Source: Coxiella endosymbiont of Amblyomma sculptum (GTDB lineage: Bacteria > Pseudomonadota > Gammaproteobacteria > Coxiellales > Coxiellaceae). From it: 64,000 bases of DNA. Where the stretch lies: NCBI RefSeq assembly GCF_009883795.1, contig NZ_CP033868.1, positions 62,001-126,000 on the forward strand, read 5' to 3'. Both the position numbers and the translations under genes were made by a program. A model generated the notes under the pieces. The model worked only from the letters and a program-made list of their open reading frames with translations, ran no database searches and was not told where the DNA came from. Position 1 is the first letter of the stretch; each line of letters begins with the position of its first letter. This document shows positions 41,516 through 52,140 of this stretch, one piece after another.

Positions 41516-41590
41516 GGGCCCATAGCTCAGTTTGGTTAGAGCAATCGACTCATAATCGACAGGTCCCAGGTTCGAATCCTGGTGGGCCCA
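41516..41590 (+). tRNA. tRNA with CAT anticodon, probably tRNA-Ile2 (lysidine type)
   Basis: Acceptor GGGCCCA pairs with TGGGCCC and the discriminator is A at 41590. The anticodon stem-loop TCGACTCATAATCGA, anticodon CAT at 41551-41553, is nearly that of E. coli tRNA-Ile2 (GCGACTCATAATCGC), and ileX of E. coli also lies beside rpoD. It differs from elongator tRNA-Met at 6288 in acceptor and anticodon stems. CCA is not encoded. The D-loop has one extra T. TilS, not in this window, would have to modify C34. Confidence 0.85.
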
Positions 41591-41744
41591 TCGATCGGTT
41601 GATGTTTTTGTATGTTTTTTTTCATTTCTTTCCTTATAAAATTATCAACTTCCGTATTTGAAGAAACAACTAATACCGGAAAGGTAGATTTCCCGATTAA
41701 GAAGTTAGAGAAGCAACAGGAGAACAGAACAAAACGACAACTCT

Positions 41745-43646
41745 TCATTCTTCAGTTTCAAGAAAACTATGTAATTTCTCAGCGCGACTGGGATGGCGCA
41801 ATTTCCGTAGCGCTTTTGCTTCGATTTGACGTATTCGTTCTCGGGTTACATCAAACTGCTTTCCCACTTCTTCTAGAGTATGGTCGGTATTCATATCAAT
41901 TCCAAACCGCATATGCAGAACCTTAGATTCACGCGGTGTAAGAGTAGACAAAATCTCTCGAATCGCTTCCATTAAACCAGCTGAAGTTGCAAATTCGATA
42001 GGCGATTCTATATTTATATCTTCAATAAAATCACCAAGATTAGAATCTTCTTCTTCACCAATTGGTGTTTCCATAGAGACAGGCTCTTTAGCAATTTTCA
42101 ACACTTTCCTCACTTTTTCTTCTGGCATATCCATATGACGGCCTAATTCTTCAGGAGTAGCTTCCGTACCGGTTTCTTGGAAAATTTTTCGACTAATCCG
42201 GTTAAGTTTATTTATAGTTTCAATCATATGAACGGGAATACGAATAGTGCGAGCTTGGTCGGCAATTGAACGAGTGATTGCCTGTCGAATCCACCAAGTA
42301 GCATAGGTCGAAAATTTATATCCTCTTCGGTATTCGAATTTATCCACAGCTTTCATTAATCCAATGTTTCCTTCTTGGATCAGATCAAGAAATTGTAATC
42401 CACGGTTGGTGTATTTTTTTGCTATAGAAATTACCAGACGTAAGTTGGCTTCAATCATTTCTTTTTTCGCGCGTTGCGATTTGGCTTCTCCAATAGAAAC
42501 CCGACGATTAATTTCTTTAATTTCTTGAACGGTCAAATTACTTTTTTTCTCTAATTGTGCAAGATTTCGTTGAGCGCGAAAAATCTCTCTACTATAGAAT
42601 TTCAGTTGTTTTTTCTGTTCCTGATTTTCTTCTTCATATTTTTCCAACCAATGCATATTTGTTTCGTTGTGAGGAAAAGACGCAATAAATCTTTTTCTCG
42701 GTGTATTCGCTTTCATTACGCAATAAGTCATAATCAATCGCTCATAATTACGAACTTCTTGTAGCAGATAGCGCAATTGTCCAGTGAGTCGATTGAATTG
42801 TCGAACGGAGAGCTTAAAAGTGGAAAAATGTTTTGCTAAATTTTTTTGATTTTTAAGAGTAGTGGGCGCTTGTTTACCGTAGTTTTTGATTGCATTTAAA
42901 TAGCGATTGTATAATGTTTTTAGTTCTTCTATATGTTTTCTTGTTGTTATTGGATCAGGATTATTCTCTCCGGTGAACTCATCTGTCGCACTTTCTCCAA
43001 TTTTTTTCTCTCTTTCTTTTGCATCGGCGCTCGTCTCTTTTTCTTTATCTGTTTTAAGAGATAAATTTTCTTCATCGAAAAAATCGATGAGTAGATCGCT
43101 TAATCGACCTTCAGAAGCTATGACATTTTCATACTCTTTGATGAAGATTTGAATGAGTTCAGGATATTGAACCATAGCTTTCATTACTTGACGAATTCCA
43201 CTTTCTATCTTTTTAGCGATGATAATTTCACCTTCACGAGTCAGCAGTTCTACGCTGCCCATTTCTCGCATGTACATACGAACAGGATCTGTAGTTCGGG
43301 TTTCTGTTGCCAGCACTTCCGCTACATCCTCATTAATTTCCTCATCTGACTGAGTGTCTTCTTCTAAAAGAAGAGAATCTGTATCGGGAGGAATCTCGAA
43401 TACTTTAATTCCCATCTCAGTCAGTCGACTGATAATACTTTCCATTTGTATAGGATCAGCGTAGTCGTTTGGTAGAAGATTGATGAGATCTTCATGAACC
43501 AAATATCTTTTGTTTTTGGCTTCGTCTAACAACGCGCTGAAACCTAAATGTTGAACCTCAGGAGAATTTTCCAAAACAGGTTCCAATAAGGTAAAGTTTT
43601 CGGTTTTCTGGTGTTGTATAGAGGGAGGATGCAGTTTTTTGATCAA
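41745..43646 (-). CDS. rpoD: RNA polymerase sigma-70 factor RpoD
   Basis: Housekeeping sigma factor. Region 1.1 is at the N-terminus, region 1.2 has [21 protein letters not shown] near residue 118, a charged non-conserved region follows, and region 2 ([34 protein letters not shown]) starts near residue 400. Regions 3 and 4.2 end with [20 protein letters not shown]. Length 633 versus 613 in E. coli. TTG 43646 follows an excellent GAGGAAAG site and leaves a longer than usual N-terminus. It is last in rpsU-dnaG-rpoD. Confidence 0.97.
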   Translation of the reverse strand: MIKKLHPPSIQHQKTENFTLLEPVLENSPEVQHLGFSALLDEAKNKRYLVHEDLINLLPNDYADPIQMESIISRLTEMGIKVFEIPPDTDSLLLEEDTQSDEEINEDVAEVLATETRTTDPVRMYMREMGSVELLTREGEIIIAKKIESGIRQVMKAMVQYPELIQIFIKEYENVIASEGRLSDLLIDFFDEENLSLKTDKEKETSADAKEREKKIGESATDEFTGENNPDPITTRKHIEELKTLYNRYLNAIKNYGKQAPTTLKNQKNLAKHFSTFKLSVRQFNRLTGQLRYLLQEVRNYERLIMTYCVMKANTPRKRFIASFPHNETNMHWLEKYEEENQEQKKQLKFYSREIFRAQRNLAQLEKKSNLTVQEIKEINRRVSIGEAKSQRAKKEMIEANLRLVISIAKKYTNRGLQFLDLIQEGNIGLMKAVDKFEYRRGYKFSTYATWWIRQAITRSIADQARTIRIPVHMIETINKLNRISRKIFQETGTEATPEELGRHMDMPEEKVRKVLKIAKEPVSMETPIGEEEDSNLGDFIEDINIESPIEFATSAGLMEAIREILSTLTPRESKVLHMRFGIDMNTDHTLEEVGKQFDVTRERIRQIEAKALRKLRHPSRAEKLHSFLETEE

Positions 43647-43870
43647 TTTTCTTTCCTCAAAGTTTGCTGAGGTACTGGAGTTTTCTAATTCTCTTTACCA
43701 TGTCTCTTTCTGTCCAAATAATACGATTCTCTGTCTGGATTTTGTAAAATTTTAATTTTCTTGATTTTTCACTCTTCAATTTTCCGTTTCCTTAACGCAA
43801 ATACAGTTTTAATAGGTTCTTGCGCAAAATTTTTAAGACAGATTTCCTTCATACATATATACGTATGGGA

Positions 43871-45559
43871 TCAGTTGGTTCTTTTGTCAAGTTCTTTTGT
43901 CTTTAAAATCTGTAGCATTTTTTCTTTCTTAGTTTGGTCTTGAAGTCGTTGGATAGCATCTTGAAGTTCAACGGCTAAATCGTCAACTGATAGGCGAGAT
44001 TCTTCGAGCAATCGGCGTCCAACTAAATCCGCAATTAGCTGACGCTCCCGAGAATTAGGCCATAAAGCAAGCAATTCAGCAGTTGATCCGATTTTTTTTT
44101 CGCCTAAAAATACGCTAATTCTAGCGAGAAATTGTGTATCTGGTCCATTAACTATAGAGAAAATGTTCTTTGGCATCAGACTGACTAGTGATGGTGTTTG
44201 CGCTAGAATAGATATCATATGTTGAGCTAGAGAGAGTACTTGAGAAGAACGACGATAGCGTTGTTCTCTTTCCGAATTGTCTTTGTTGTCTTTAACAAGT
44301 GAATAGAGTTCGCTCGGTTGAATCGATAATTGTTTGGCAACTTCCTCAATCAAGAGCCGATAAAAAAGCCCTTTGGGCATGGCATCTAAATATTCCAACG
44401 CTTTTCTAGCGAAACTAGCCTTATCGGAGATGGAATGTAATGGAATTTCTTCTTTTAAAAGAGAAAAAAATACGTTACTTAACGGCAAGGACGTTTTTAT
44501 TTTTTTTTCAAAATCATCCTTACCAATTTTTCGAATTAAACTATCGGGATCCTCCCCTTCAGGTAAAAATAAAAAACGAATGTCAACTCCATCACGCATC
44601 AACGGTAGGCATGCGATAAGTGCTTGCCATACAGCTCTTCGACCAGCATTGTCACCGTCGAAACAATAGACAATTGCATTAGTATATCTCAGTAATTTTT
44701 TTAAATGTTGAGAACTGGTTGCGGTGCCTAATGTAGCCACAGCATAGGTAATTTGGTATTGGTGAAGAGAAATGACATCCATATAGCCTTCTACAATGAG
44801 AAATTGGGGTGGATTGACTTGTTTTTCATGGGCTTCGTACAATCCATATAATTCATTGCTTTTATGAAAAATCGGAGTTTCTGGGGAATTAATGTATTTA
44901 GGTTGATCGTTTTTCTTGAGAATTCGTCCTCCAAAGGCAATAACACGACCACGAATGTCCCGAATGGGAAAGATAATGCGATTACGAAAACGATCAAAAT
45001 AAAAATGATTTTTTTTAATAAGCAATCCGTTGGCAATAAGTTGACTTCTAATTTTGGGGTGTTTGGCAAATGCTTTTAAATTTTCCCAATTTGACGGTGC
45101 GTATCCAAGAGCGAACTGACCGGCAATTTTTCCTGTAAGCTTACGCGATTTTAAATAGTCAATGGCGACAGGTGAATTTTTTAACTGCTGTTGATAGTAA
45201 CAAGAAATTTCTGACAAAAGATCAAAAAAACCTTTTGTGTCGAGCGATACAGATCGACAAATCTCTGTTGGAATGTCGAGACCAAGTCTGTAAGACAAAT
45301 TCTTGACGGTCTCTACGAACTCTGTACGATCAAACGCCATTAAAAAACTGATAGCATTTCCATTTGCTCTACAGCCGAAACAATAATAAAATTGTTTTGT
45401 GGGACTAACGGTGAAAGAGGGCGTCTTTTCGTTGTGAAACGGACAAAGTCCTAAGTAATTTCGACCTCTCTTTTTTACATTTATACGCGACCGAACCAAT
45501 TCTACAATATCAACACGAGAAAGCAGTTTTTGAATAAAACTCTGAGGAACACGACGCAT
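43871..45559 (-). CDS. dnaG: DNA primase
   Basis: Makes RNA primers for replication. The CHC2 zinc finger shows LCPFHNEKTPSF and FYYCFGCRANG around residues 38-66, the TOPRIM domain has FLIVEGYMDVISLHQ near residue 255 and YCFDGDNAGRRA near residue 302. The C-terminal helicase-interacting part is present but divergent. Length 562 is a little under E. coli (581). ATG 45559. Middle gene of the macromolecular synthesis operon; yqeY, often between rpsU and dnaG, is absent. Confidence 0.96.
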   Translation of the reverse strand: MRRVPQSFIQKLLSRVDIVELVRSRINVKKRGRNYLGLCPFHNEKTPSFTVSPTKQFYYCFGCRANGNAISFLMAFDRTEFVETVKNLSYRLGLDIPTEICRSVSLDTKGFFDLLSEISCYYQQQLKNSPVAIDYLKSRKLTGKIAGQFALGYAPSNWENLKAFAKHPKIRSQLIANGLLIKKNHFYFDRFRNRIIFPIRDIRGRVIAFGGRILKKNDQPKYINSPETPIFHKSNELYGLYEAHEKQVNPPQFLIVEGYMDVISLHQYQITYAVATLGTATSSQHLKKLLRYTNAIVYCFDGDNAGRRAVWQALIACLPLMRDGVDIRFLFLPEGEDPDSLIRKIGKDDFEKKIKTSLPLSNVFFSLLKEEIPLHSISDKASFARKALEYLDAMPKGLFYRLLIEEVAKQLSIQPSELYSLVKDNKDNSEREQRYRRSSQVLSLAQHMISILAQTPSLVSLMPKNIFSIVNGPDTQFLARISVFLGEKKIGSTAELLALWPNSRERQLIADLVGRRLLEESRLSVDDLAVELQDAIQRLQDQTKKEKMLQILKTKELDKRTN

Positions 45560-45709
45560 AAGCCTTAAATTTTGATTCTACAAATTCCGGTAGTGACCGT
45601 CTTTCAACAACTTCTGCATGGTGCTTGGTAAAAAGAGAAAGCCCTCAATCGCTAGGCAACACAGAACGTTTTTCCACGCTCTTTCCAGAAAATACACGAG
45701 CCAGCGTAC

Positions 45710-45744
45710 AAAAAACGTTTAGTTTTCTGCTGTGTACCAAACTA
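45710..45744 (-). terminator. Attenuating terminator between rpsU and dnaG
   Basis: In the leftward transcript TAGTTT (45744-45739) pairs with AAACTA (45725-45720) around 13 nt, followed by AACG and six T residues (45715-45710). The E. coli rpsU-dnaG junction also carries a terminator that keeps primase low. The stem is AT-rich. Confidence 0.4.
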
Positions 45745-45749
45745 GACCA

Positions 45750-45980
45750 CTAGACCAAATACCGAGTGCGCTCTCGTTCCATTGCTTCCTTTTCCTTTTG
45801 CATTTTTTTTATATAGAGCTTTACAGCAGCAGCGCGTTTCCGCTTGCGCTTACTGGTAGGTTTCTCGTAATATTCAATTTGACGAAGCTTAGCAAGAATC
45901 CCAGCTTTCTCGCACGCGCGTTTGAATCGTCGCATAGCAACATCGAAAGCGTTGCTATCAGATATTGTTATTATTGGCAT
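45750..45980 (-). CDS. rpsU: 30S ribosomal protein S21
   Basis: Small basic protein important for translation initiation. [29 protein letters not shown] matches the S21 start (quoted in parts here: [27 protein letters not shown]), with a strongly basic centre ([12 protein letters not shown]). The 76 residues are near the usual 71. ATG 45980 is fixed by a perfect AAGGAGGT ribosome-binding site 10 nt upstream; longer in-frame extensions are spurious. It is first in rpsU-dnaG-rpoD, expected to be expressed far above dnaG. Confidence 0.95.
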   Translation of the reverse strand: MPIITISDSNAFDVAMRRFKRACEKAGILAKLRQIEYYEKPTSKRKRKRAAAVKLYIKKMQKEKEAMERERTRYLV

Positions 45981-45990
45981 GCACCAATCT

Positions 45991-45998
45991 ACCTCCTT
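45991..45998 (-). promoter_or_regulatory. Perfect Shine-Dalgarno sequence of rpsU
   Basis: AAGGAGGT on the minus strand is fully complementary to the 16S rRNA tail and sits at ideal spacing from ATG 45980. It decides the start of S21 against longer frames. Confidence 0.8.
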
Positions 45999-46246
45999 CC
46001 TTAATAAGGAAGTTCTGAATAGTACTGGATTTCGAAATGAAATACAATCTCTAAATCGCTTGTTCTCATTTCTGTTTGAGTTTAATAGCGATTGGTGTTG
46101 AAGAGAGTCAAAAAGAACTCTCTTTATAGGGGAGAGGTGAATTCGTTCAAGTAGGAATACAAAAGGAAGGAGGAAAAACCATATTCTTTCAGAATTGATA
46201 ACAGAGAAGAATTCCACGAGATCTTGTGGGAATGGGTGTATATAAA

Positions 46247-47464
46247 ATGAAAATACCGTATGAGTCTCCTAAAATAAAATCTATGAGCGGTATTTTTTTG
46301 CTTACTTCTGCCGTTTTGGCTCTGATCTTTGATAACACTCCATGGAAGAACTATTATGAGACTTTCTTTAATTTTCCCTTTAACGTTCAATTAGGCCCGT
46401 TGCAGTTATGCCTATCTTTATTATTGTGGATTAACAGTGGATTGATGACCGTTTTCTTTTTGTTAGTAGGATTAGAAATTAAACGAGAGATATTTGATGA
46501 CAAATTCACAATTCTTTCTAAGACTCTCTTACCTGTTCTTGCAGGGCTTGGGGGTATTCTGATTCCTTCTGTGATCTATATCGCTTTTAATCGGAAAAAT
46601 GTCTTTTCCTTAAGAGGGTGGGCGATTCCTACCACTACTGATATTGCGTTTTCGTCCGGAATTTTGTCTTTAATAGGCAATCATCGATTGCCTGCCAATC
46701 TCAGAACATTTTTGACAACGTTGGCTGTTTTTGATGATCTCGGTGCAATTATTATTATTTCTGTTTTTTACACAAGATGTATTTCTTTGATTTTTCTATC
46801 GAGTGCGGGATTGTTTTTAGGATTTTTGGTTCTATTGAATCGATTACGCATAACAACGACTACGGTTTATATCTTAGTTGGTATTCCTTTATGGATTTGT
46901 GTTTTAAAATCAGGTGTGCATCCCACTTTAGTGGGTATCGCTTTAGCGTTTGCAATTCCAATCCGTGATTGGAAAGATCCTAGAGTTTCACCTTCGCGTA
47001 ATTTGGAATATACATTATATCCGTTGGTAATTTTTGGGGTGTTGCCAATTTTTGCTTTTGCAAATGCGGGTGTTTCTTTTGCAGGAATAGGACTGAATAC
47101 GTTCTTTAGTCCTATCACCTTAGGAATTGCTCTAGGATTATTTCTTGGCAAGCAGATCGGTATCTGGCTAGTTTGTTGGATTGTATTGAAAGTGAGCAGA
47201 TGGACTCAAATCGTTTCTTATTATAGTAGTGGCAGTGGTGGAAACTGGTGGCGTTCTCTTTATGGATTGAGTGTAATAGCAGGTGTGGGTTTTACTATGA
47301 GTTTATTTATTGGAAATATAGCGTTTTATGGCATTGATAAACAGAATTACTTTAGTATGGTAAGATTAGGGGTTATTGTTGGTTCTTCACTATCTGGGAT
47401 ATTTGGTTATTTGATTTTGTGTTTTACCGATTCTTATCGTGAAAATTGTTGGAAAAAGATTTAA
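46247..47464 (+). CDS. nhaA: Na+/H+ antiporter NhaA
   Basis: Inner-membrane antiporter that exports sodium in exchange for protons. About eleven hydrophobic segments are visible. The transport aspartates are [12 protein letters not shown] (Asp133 equivalent) and [12 protein letters not shown] (Asp163/164 equivalents); [12 protein letters not shown] and [15 protein letters not shown] are family motifs. ATG 46247 gives 405 residues and a short cytosolic N-terminus; in-frame GTG 46226 and ATG 46232 are possible. It is divergent from rpsU and convergent with ruvB. The 200 nt downstream hold a 61-codon frame I do not recognise. Confidence 0.94.
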   Translation: MKIPYESPKIKSMSGIFLLTSAVLALIFDNTPWKNYYETFFNFPFNVQLGPLQLCLSLLLWINSGLMTVFFLLVGLEIKREIFDDKFTILSKTLLPVLAGLGGILIPSVIYIAFNRKNVFSLRGWAIPTTTDIAFSSGILSLIGNHRLPANLRTFLTTLAVFDDLGAIIIISVFYTRCISLIFLSSAGLFLGFLVLLNRLRITTTTVYILVGIPLWICVLKSGVHPTLVGIALAFAIPIRDWKDPRVSPSRNLEYTLYPLVIFGVLPIFAFANAGVSFAGIGLNTFFSPITLGIALGLFLGKQIGIWLVCWIVLKVSRWTQIVSYYSSGSGGNWWRSLYGLSVIAGVGFTMSLFIGNIAFYGIDKQNYFSMVRLGVIVGSSLSGIFGYLILCFTDSYRENCWKKI

Positions 47465-47673
47465 TCAAGAAAAATAATAATTTACGAAAATTTACCGTTC
47501 TGCCGTCGAGTGTTGAATCTGTTTTCGATTTTAAATCGTTTTCCTTATTATGCACAGAATCTTTCATTAAAACACTATGTAATGGCAATAAGGTGATTCA
47601 ACAAATCTGTCTTACAAAAATTCCTCTCTAAATCTGATTTGGAGAAAAGAGAAGTAAAAGAAAGGGGGAAACA

Positions 47674-48681
47674 CTACCGATCTTCAACAGACAAGATTTC
47701 TTGAGAAGAATAAGAAAGTAGAGAAGGTACAGGTAATTTTTTGAAGTGGTAATAAGCCTGTTCTGTAGCAACACGACCTCGAGGTGTGCGAAGGATAAAT
47801 CCTTCTTGGATCAAATAGGGTTCGATAACGTCTTCTATGGTTTCACGTTCTTCACAAATGGCGGTTGCAAGATTTTCAATTCCTACCGGACCGCCTCGAA
47901 ATTTTTCAATAATGATTTTTAGAAATTTTCGGTCTATTACATCCAACCCGCGAGTGTCAACATTTAGTAAATCAAGTGCTTTTTTGGCAATATTTCCGGT
48001 AATGATTCCAGAAGATTGGACTTCTGCAAAATCACGTACCCGACGGAGCAATCGGCTTGCAATGCGCGGTGTGCCTCTAGATCGGTGTGCGATTTCCTTA
48101 GCTCCGTTTTTTTCGATAGATGCTCCCAAAATATAAGCTGCCCTTCTTATAATGCGTACTAGATCATCAGCACGGTAAAATTCTAAATGTTGCACAATTC
48201 CAAAACGATCGCGCAGAGGAGAAGTAAGCAACCCCACTCGAGTGGTAGCCCCAACCAAAGTAAAAGGAGGCAAATCTAATTTAATTGAGCGAGCCGCAGG
48301 ACCTTCACCAATAATAATGTCTAATTGAAAATCTTCCAAAGCAGGATACAATATTTCTTCAATAGCCGGATTTAATCGATGAATTTCATCAATAAACAAT
48401 ACATCGTGTGGCTGAAGATTTGTGAGCAAAGCGGCTAAATCTCCTGCTTTCTCTAGAGCAGGTCCTGAAGTTTGTTTTAATTCTGCTCGCATTTCATAAG
48501 CAATGATATGCGCTAAAGTTGTTTTTCCTAGTCCCGGAGGTCCAAAAATTAAAACATGATCCAACGCTTCTTGTCTTTTGATTGCCGCACGAATAAAAAC
48601 GTCCATTTGTTCTTGTACAGAAGGTTGCCCTATATATTCATTTAACTGATGTGGACGAAGGACAAGACGTTCTGCTGTCAT
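47674..48681 (-). CDS. ruvB: Holliday junction helicase subunit RuvB
   Basis: AAA+ motor for branch migration. [18 protein letters not shown] begins the protein, Walker A is [14 protein letters not shown] near residue 52, Walker [11 protein letters not shown], then [20 protein letters not shown] and the C-terminal winged helix [19 protein letters not shown]. Length 335 equals the family norm. ATG 48681 overlaps the ruvA stop as ATGA. Last of ruvC-ruvA-ruvB. ybgC and tol genes often follow but are absent. Confidence 0.97.
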   Translation of the reverse strand: MTAERLVLRPHQLNEYIGQPSVQEQMDVFIRAAIKRQEALDHVLIFGPPGLGKTTLAHIIAYEMRAELKQTSGPALEKAGDLAALLTNLQPHDVLFIDEIHRLNPAIEEILYPALEDFQLDIIIGEGPAARSIKLDLPPFTLVGATTRVGLLTSPLRDRFGIVQHLEFYRADDLVRIIRRAAYILGASIEKNGAKEIAHRSRGTPRIASRLLRRVRDFAEVQSSGIITGNIAKKALDLLNVDTRGLDVIDRKFLKIIIEKFRGGPVGIENLATAICEERETIEDVIEPYLIQEGFILRTPRGRVATEQAYYHFKKLPVPSLLSYSSQEILSVEDR

Positions 48682-49319
48682 AAATTTTGCTCTGGAATAG
48701 TAGTGGTAGTGTCTTCAATAACTCTGTGCTTCTTTAATGCTCTACGAATCAAATCTTCTCTTGTTAATCCTGGTCTTTGTATAGATTCTATGAGGCGTTT
48801 GGATTCTTTAGGTTTATAACCTAACGAAACTAGAGCGCTAATGGCATCTTGAATGGAATTTTGGAAGACCTGAGCGATGGATATACCATTTTCTTCAGAT
48901 GAAGTATTTAATTTCCAAATTTTTAAAGCACTTTTTGTCTCAATAAACAGACGTTCTGCTATTTTTCGACTAATTCCTGGAATACTTGTGAGTTGCTGAA
49001 TACTTTGATCGATAATACAGCGTACAAATTCATCTGAGTTCATTCTAGACAAAATTGTTAGTGCTAATTTGGGTCCAATGCCGTTTATTTTGATTAATCT
49101 GCGAAATAGGAGACGATTTTCTTCGTTGTGAAATCCGTACAGAATGTATGTATCCTCACGTACGATAAGATGAGTATAAAGAACTACCTCCCGATCCGCA
49201 CCAGGAAGATGCTGAAATGTTAACAAAGGTGCTATGATTTCATAACCCACTCCATTTATTTCAAGTAACAAATAGGGAGGATTCTTCTCGAGAATCGTTC
49301 CTCGAAGCTGTCCGATCAT
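48678..49319 (-). CDS. ruvA: Holliday junction helicase subunit RuvA
   Basis: DNA-binding tetramer that loads RuvB on Holliday junctions. It begins [19 protein letters not shown]; two helix-hairpin-helix motifs are [13 protein letters not shown] near residue 74 and [13 protein letters not shown] near residue 110; the C-terminal RuvB-binding domain has [14 protein letters not shown]. The 213 residues are slightly over E. coli (203). ATG 49319, 14 nt after ruvC; overlaps ruvB. Confidence 0.96.
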   Translation of the reverse strand: MIGQLRGTILEKNPPYLLLEINGVGYEIIAPLLTFQHLPGADREVVLYTHLIVREDTYILYGFHNEENRLLFRRLIKINGIGPKLALTILSRMNSDEFVRCIIDQSIQQLTSIPGISRKIAERLFIETKSALKIWKLNTSSEENGISIAQVFQNSIQDAISALVSLGYKPKESKRLIESIQRPGLTREDLIRRALKKHRVIEDTTTTIPEQNL

Positions 49320-49333
49320 ATTTGTTTTCCCTA

Positions 49334-49912
49334 TTAATTAAAAAATTTTACTTCTAGAACTTCTTTCGCAACTGAAGAAATTTTCTTTGTGTACGTGTCA
49401 GTTTTTTGATCAAACGGAAATCGAGCATGACATACAGCAGTTGCCAACGCGTCAGCTGCGTCGGCCGAAGGTATCTTTTCCAATTGTAGTAACATTCGAA
49501 TCATATACTGTACTTGCGCTTTTGTAGCTGCTCCATATCCTACAACAGTTTTTTTAATTTGACGAGCGCTATATTCGGCTGTTGGAAGAATACAAACGGA
49601 TGCTGTAGCTGATAGAGCCACTCCACGAGCTTGTCCTAATGTTAGAGCTGATTGATGATTGCGGAAAGTAAATATTTTTTCTATAGCAGCTTCTTCGGGT
49701 TGGTAAGAAGCGATGATGTCACACAGTCCTTCCTCAATTTGATGCAGTCGACAGTTCAAAGATTTCGATTGAGGTGTGATTTGCCCGAATGTTATACAAC
49801 CTTGTTGGGAATTTTTCGACCAAATAACTCCATAGCCAGTAACGTGCAATCCTGGATCGATACCAATAATGATTCGCTTTTTTGATTGACAGCACTTTGA
49901 TTGTTCCGTCAT
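49334..49912 (-). CDS. ruvC: Holliday junction resolvase RuvC
   Basis: Homodimeric endonuclease that cuts Holliday junctions. Catalytic acids are in IIGIDPGLHVTGYG (Asp near residue 18), AAIEKIFTFRN (Glu) and SADAADALATAVCHA (two Asp near residue 149). Length 192 is a little longer than E. coli (173) because of N- and C-terminal extensions. ATG 49912. It heads ruvCAB; yebC, which usually lies between aspS and ruvC, is not recognisable in the 256-nt gap upstream. Confidence 0.96.
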   Translation of the reverse strand: MTEQSKCCQSKKRIIIGIDPGLHVTGYGVIWSKNSQQGCITFGQITPQSKSLNCRLHQIEEGLCDIIASYQPEEAAIEKIFTFRNHQSALTLGQARGVALSATASVCILPTAEYSARQIKKTVVGYGAATKAQVQYMIRMLLQLEKIPSADAADALATAVCHARFPFDQKTDTYTKKISSVAKEVLEVKFFN

Positions 49913-50168
49913 TTTTTAACCTTACAATGATAAACTTTTAAACATTATACGTTTCAGTTTTCAACCTTAATTCTGTATAAATGCAATCGGTGCAAAGCAA
50001 GTATAAGATTAGCAATTTGTTGGAATCGCAAAATATACAATTTTCTCGAAAATACATTTTTGTGTTACTGCTGCGCGTTTGCATAGAGAGAAACGGTCTT
50101 CTCAATTTAGAATCTTTGTTATAAGGGATTCTACGATGATAATTAAAATCTCCAAATTTGAAAAATAG

Positions 50169-51953
50169 TCATTTTTCACTTTTTTTTATTTTCAGTCCTA
50201 AATCTTCTAATTGGTGTATTGGAATAGGAGTTGGGGCATTTGTTAGAGGACATTGTGTCGTTTGAGTTTTGGGAAAAGCAATTACATCTCGAATAGAAGG
50301 GGAATTGGTCATAATAGCTACTAGTCGATCCAATCCAAAGGCGATGCCGCCCATAGGCGGGCAGCCAAATTGCAACGCCGTCAGCAAATGCCCCAGTTGT
50401 ATTTCTGCCAATTCTTTTGAAATGCCTAGGATTTTTAATATTGTGCGTTGCATATTGATGTCGCTAATACGCATTGAACCTCCCCCAACTTCATTTCCAT
50501 TGAGAACCATATCATACGCTTGTGACAACGATCCTTTAGGGTCATTCATAACTTTAATTGGATCTCTGTCTTGAGGAGCCGTAAAAGGATGGTGAAATGC
50601 TTTCCAATTTTTTTTATTGTCTTCACGACGCTCAAACATAGGAAAATCTATTATCCACAGCGGTTTCCACGATCCCAAATATAAATTAAAATCCGCACAT
50701 AATCGATTGCATAAAGCATGTAGCGATGTGTTAACAATTTTTGCGTCACTATCGGTACTGAAGAATACTAGATCGCCGCTTTGTGCTTGTGTGCGTAATA
50801 GAATTTCGGAAACGATTTTATTCGGTAAGAATTTGAGAATAGGCGATTGGAGTTCTTTACGATCTTGATCGATACTTTTAACTTTAATATAAGCTAATAC
50901 TTTAGCGCCGTAGATGTTGATCAATTTTGTACAATCGTTAAGGATTTTTCGTGTCATAAACTTAACACCTTGTGGAAGAAGAAAGGCAACGGCACGTCCG
51001 CATGGATTGTTAGCCAATTCTTTGGAAAATTCAAATTCAACGGTCTGTATCAGGTCTGTAATGTCAACAAATTTTAAAGGATTTCGGAGATCGGGCTTAT
51101 CTGTACCGTAGATTCTGATTGCTTCTGTGTAAGTCATACGAGGAAAAGGATTGGGCAAATCCACATTTAAAAATTTAGAAAATAAATAACGCATTAACTC
51201 TTCCATAAGGTCTTGGATATCTCTCTCTGTTACAAAAGCCATTTCTAAATCCAGCTGAGTAAATTCGGGTTGTCGGTCGGCTCGGAGATCTTCGTCTCGG
51301 AAACACCGAACAATTTGATAATATCGATCAAAGCCTGCAATCATTAAAATTTCTTTAAAAATTTGGGGAGATTGAGGTAACGCAAAAAAATGACCATGAC
51401 AACTTCGACTCGGAACAAGATAATCGCGCGCTCCTTCTGGTATAGATTTAGTCAACATAGGAGTTTCTATATCTAGAAATCCATGTTTCTCTAAAAAATA
51501 GCGAATTTCCCGAAAAATATAGGAACGCATCTTAATGCGACCGGCCGTATCGGAACGACGCAAATCAAGATATCGGTATTTCAATCTAATTTCTTCGCTT
51601 ATTTCTTGATAAGCGCAGATGTTGAAAGGCAACGGTTTGGATGTATTCAATAGAGTTATTTGTATCGCCGTTATTTCAACTTCACCAGAAGCGACATTTG
51701 GATTATACGTCTCTTTTGGTCGTTTCCGAACTACACCTTCAATACTAACAACGTATTCGTTACGAAGATTCTCTGCAATCTTAAAAACCAGGGGAATAGT
51801 AGGTTTACAAATGATCTGGATCAATCCTTCTCGATCGCGTAGATCGATAAAAATCAAACTACCGTGATTTCGAAGACGGTGTATCCAGCCTGCGAGAATA
51901 ACAGTCCGTCCAATCAACGTCGAATTGATTTCATCGGTATAATGTGTACGCAT
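50169..51953 (-). CDS. aspS: Aspartyl-tRNA synthetase (bacterial type)
   Basis: Class II synthetase. The N-terminal OB-fold has VILAGWIHRLRNHGSLIFIDLRDREG, the class II motif 2 is RYYQIVRCFRDEDLRADRQPEFTQLD near residue 210, the bacterial GAD insert occupies about 290-410, and motif 3 is GGIAFGLDRLVAIM near residue 540. Length 594 fits. ATG 51953. It lies downstream of nrdB on the same strand; a 9-bp hairpin and GC-rich segment in its leader may terminate nrdAB or attenuate aspS. Confidence 0.96.
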   Translation of the reverse strand: MRTHYTDEINSTLIGRTVILAGWIHRLRNHGSLIFIDLRDREGLIQIICKPTIPLVFKIAENLRNEYVVSIEGVVRKRPKETYNPNVASGEVEITAIQITLLNTSKPLPFNICAYQEISEEIRLKYRYLDLRRSDTAGRIKMRSYIFREIRYFLEKHGFLDIETPMLTKSIPEGARDYLVPSRSCHGHFFALPQSPQIFKEILMIAGFDRYYQIVRCFRDEDLRADRQPEFTQLDLEMAFVTERDIQDLMEELMRYLFSKFLNVDLPNPFPRMTYTEAIRIYGTDKPDLRNPLKFVDITDLIQTVEFEFSKELANNPCGRAVAFLLPQGVKFMTRKILNDCTKLINIYGAKVLAYIKVKSIDQDRKELQSPILKFLPNKIVSEILLRTQAQSGDLVFFSTDSDAKIVNTSLHALCNRLCADFNLYLGSWKPLWIIDFPMFERREDNKKNWKAFHHPFTAPQDRDPIKVMNDPKGSLSQAYDMVLNGNEVGGGSMRISDINMQRTILKILGISKELAEIQLGHLLTALQFGCPPMGGIAFGLDRLVAIMTNSPSIRDVIAFPKTQTTQCPLTNAPTPIPIHQLEDLGLKIKKSEK

Positions 51954-52049
51954 ATTCTCCTAAATAGGAATTTAGTCTTTTTAAAATTTTACAACAAGCT
52001 GCGATTGTCGAACTACAAGAATCGATAGGAAAATGTTCAAAAATCGATG

Positions 52050-52091
52050 AAAAAACCCGGCGGAGTTGATCCAGCCGTGTTCGGATCAACT
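52050..52091 (-). terminator. Hairpin and T-run between nrdB and aspS
   Basis: In the leftward transcript AGTTGATCC and GGATCAACT (positions 52091-52083 and 52072-52064) make a perfect 9-bp stem. It is followed by CCGCCGGG and six T residues (52055-52050). A shorter alternative, CGGC pairing with GCCG immediately before the T-run, is mutually exclusive with it. This may end nrdAB or be an attenuator for aspS. Confidence 0.5.
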
Positions 52092-52140
52092 TCTTCAATC
52101 CAACTTATATAGGATCTATACAATTTCCACTCCCATATTT

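Noticed and set aside
47446-47631. 61-codon frame overlapping the end of nhaA
   Set aside because: Overlaps nhaA, no start signal, no recognisable motif; not supported as a gene.
49913-50168. Possible yebC remnant between aspS and ruvC
   Set aside because: A few residues (KLR, then an IANLILAL-like helix) loosely recall YebC, but no diagnostic motif such as GHSKWANIKHRK is present in any frame.
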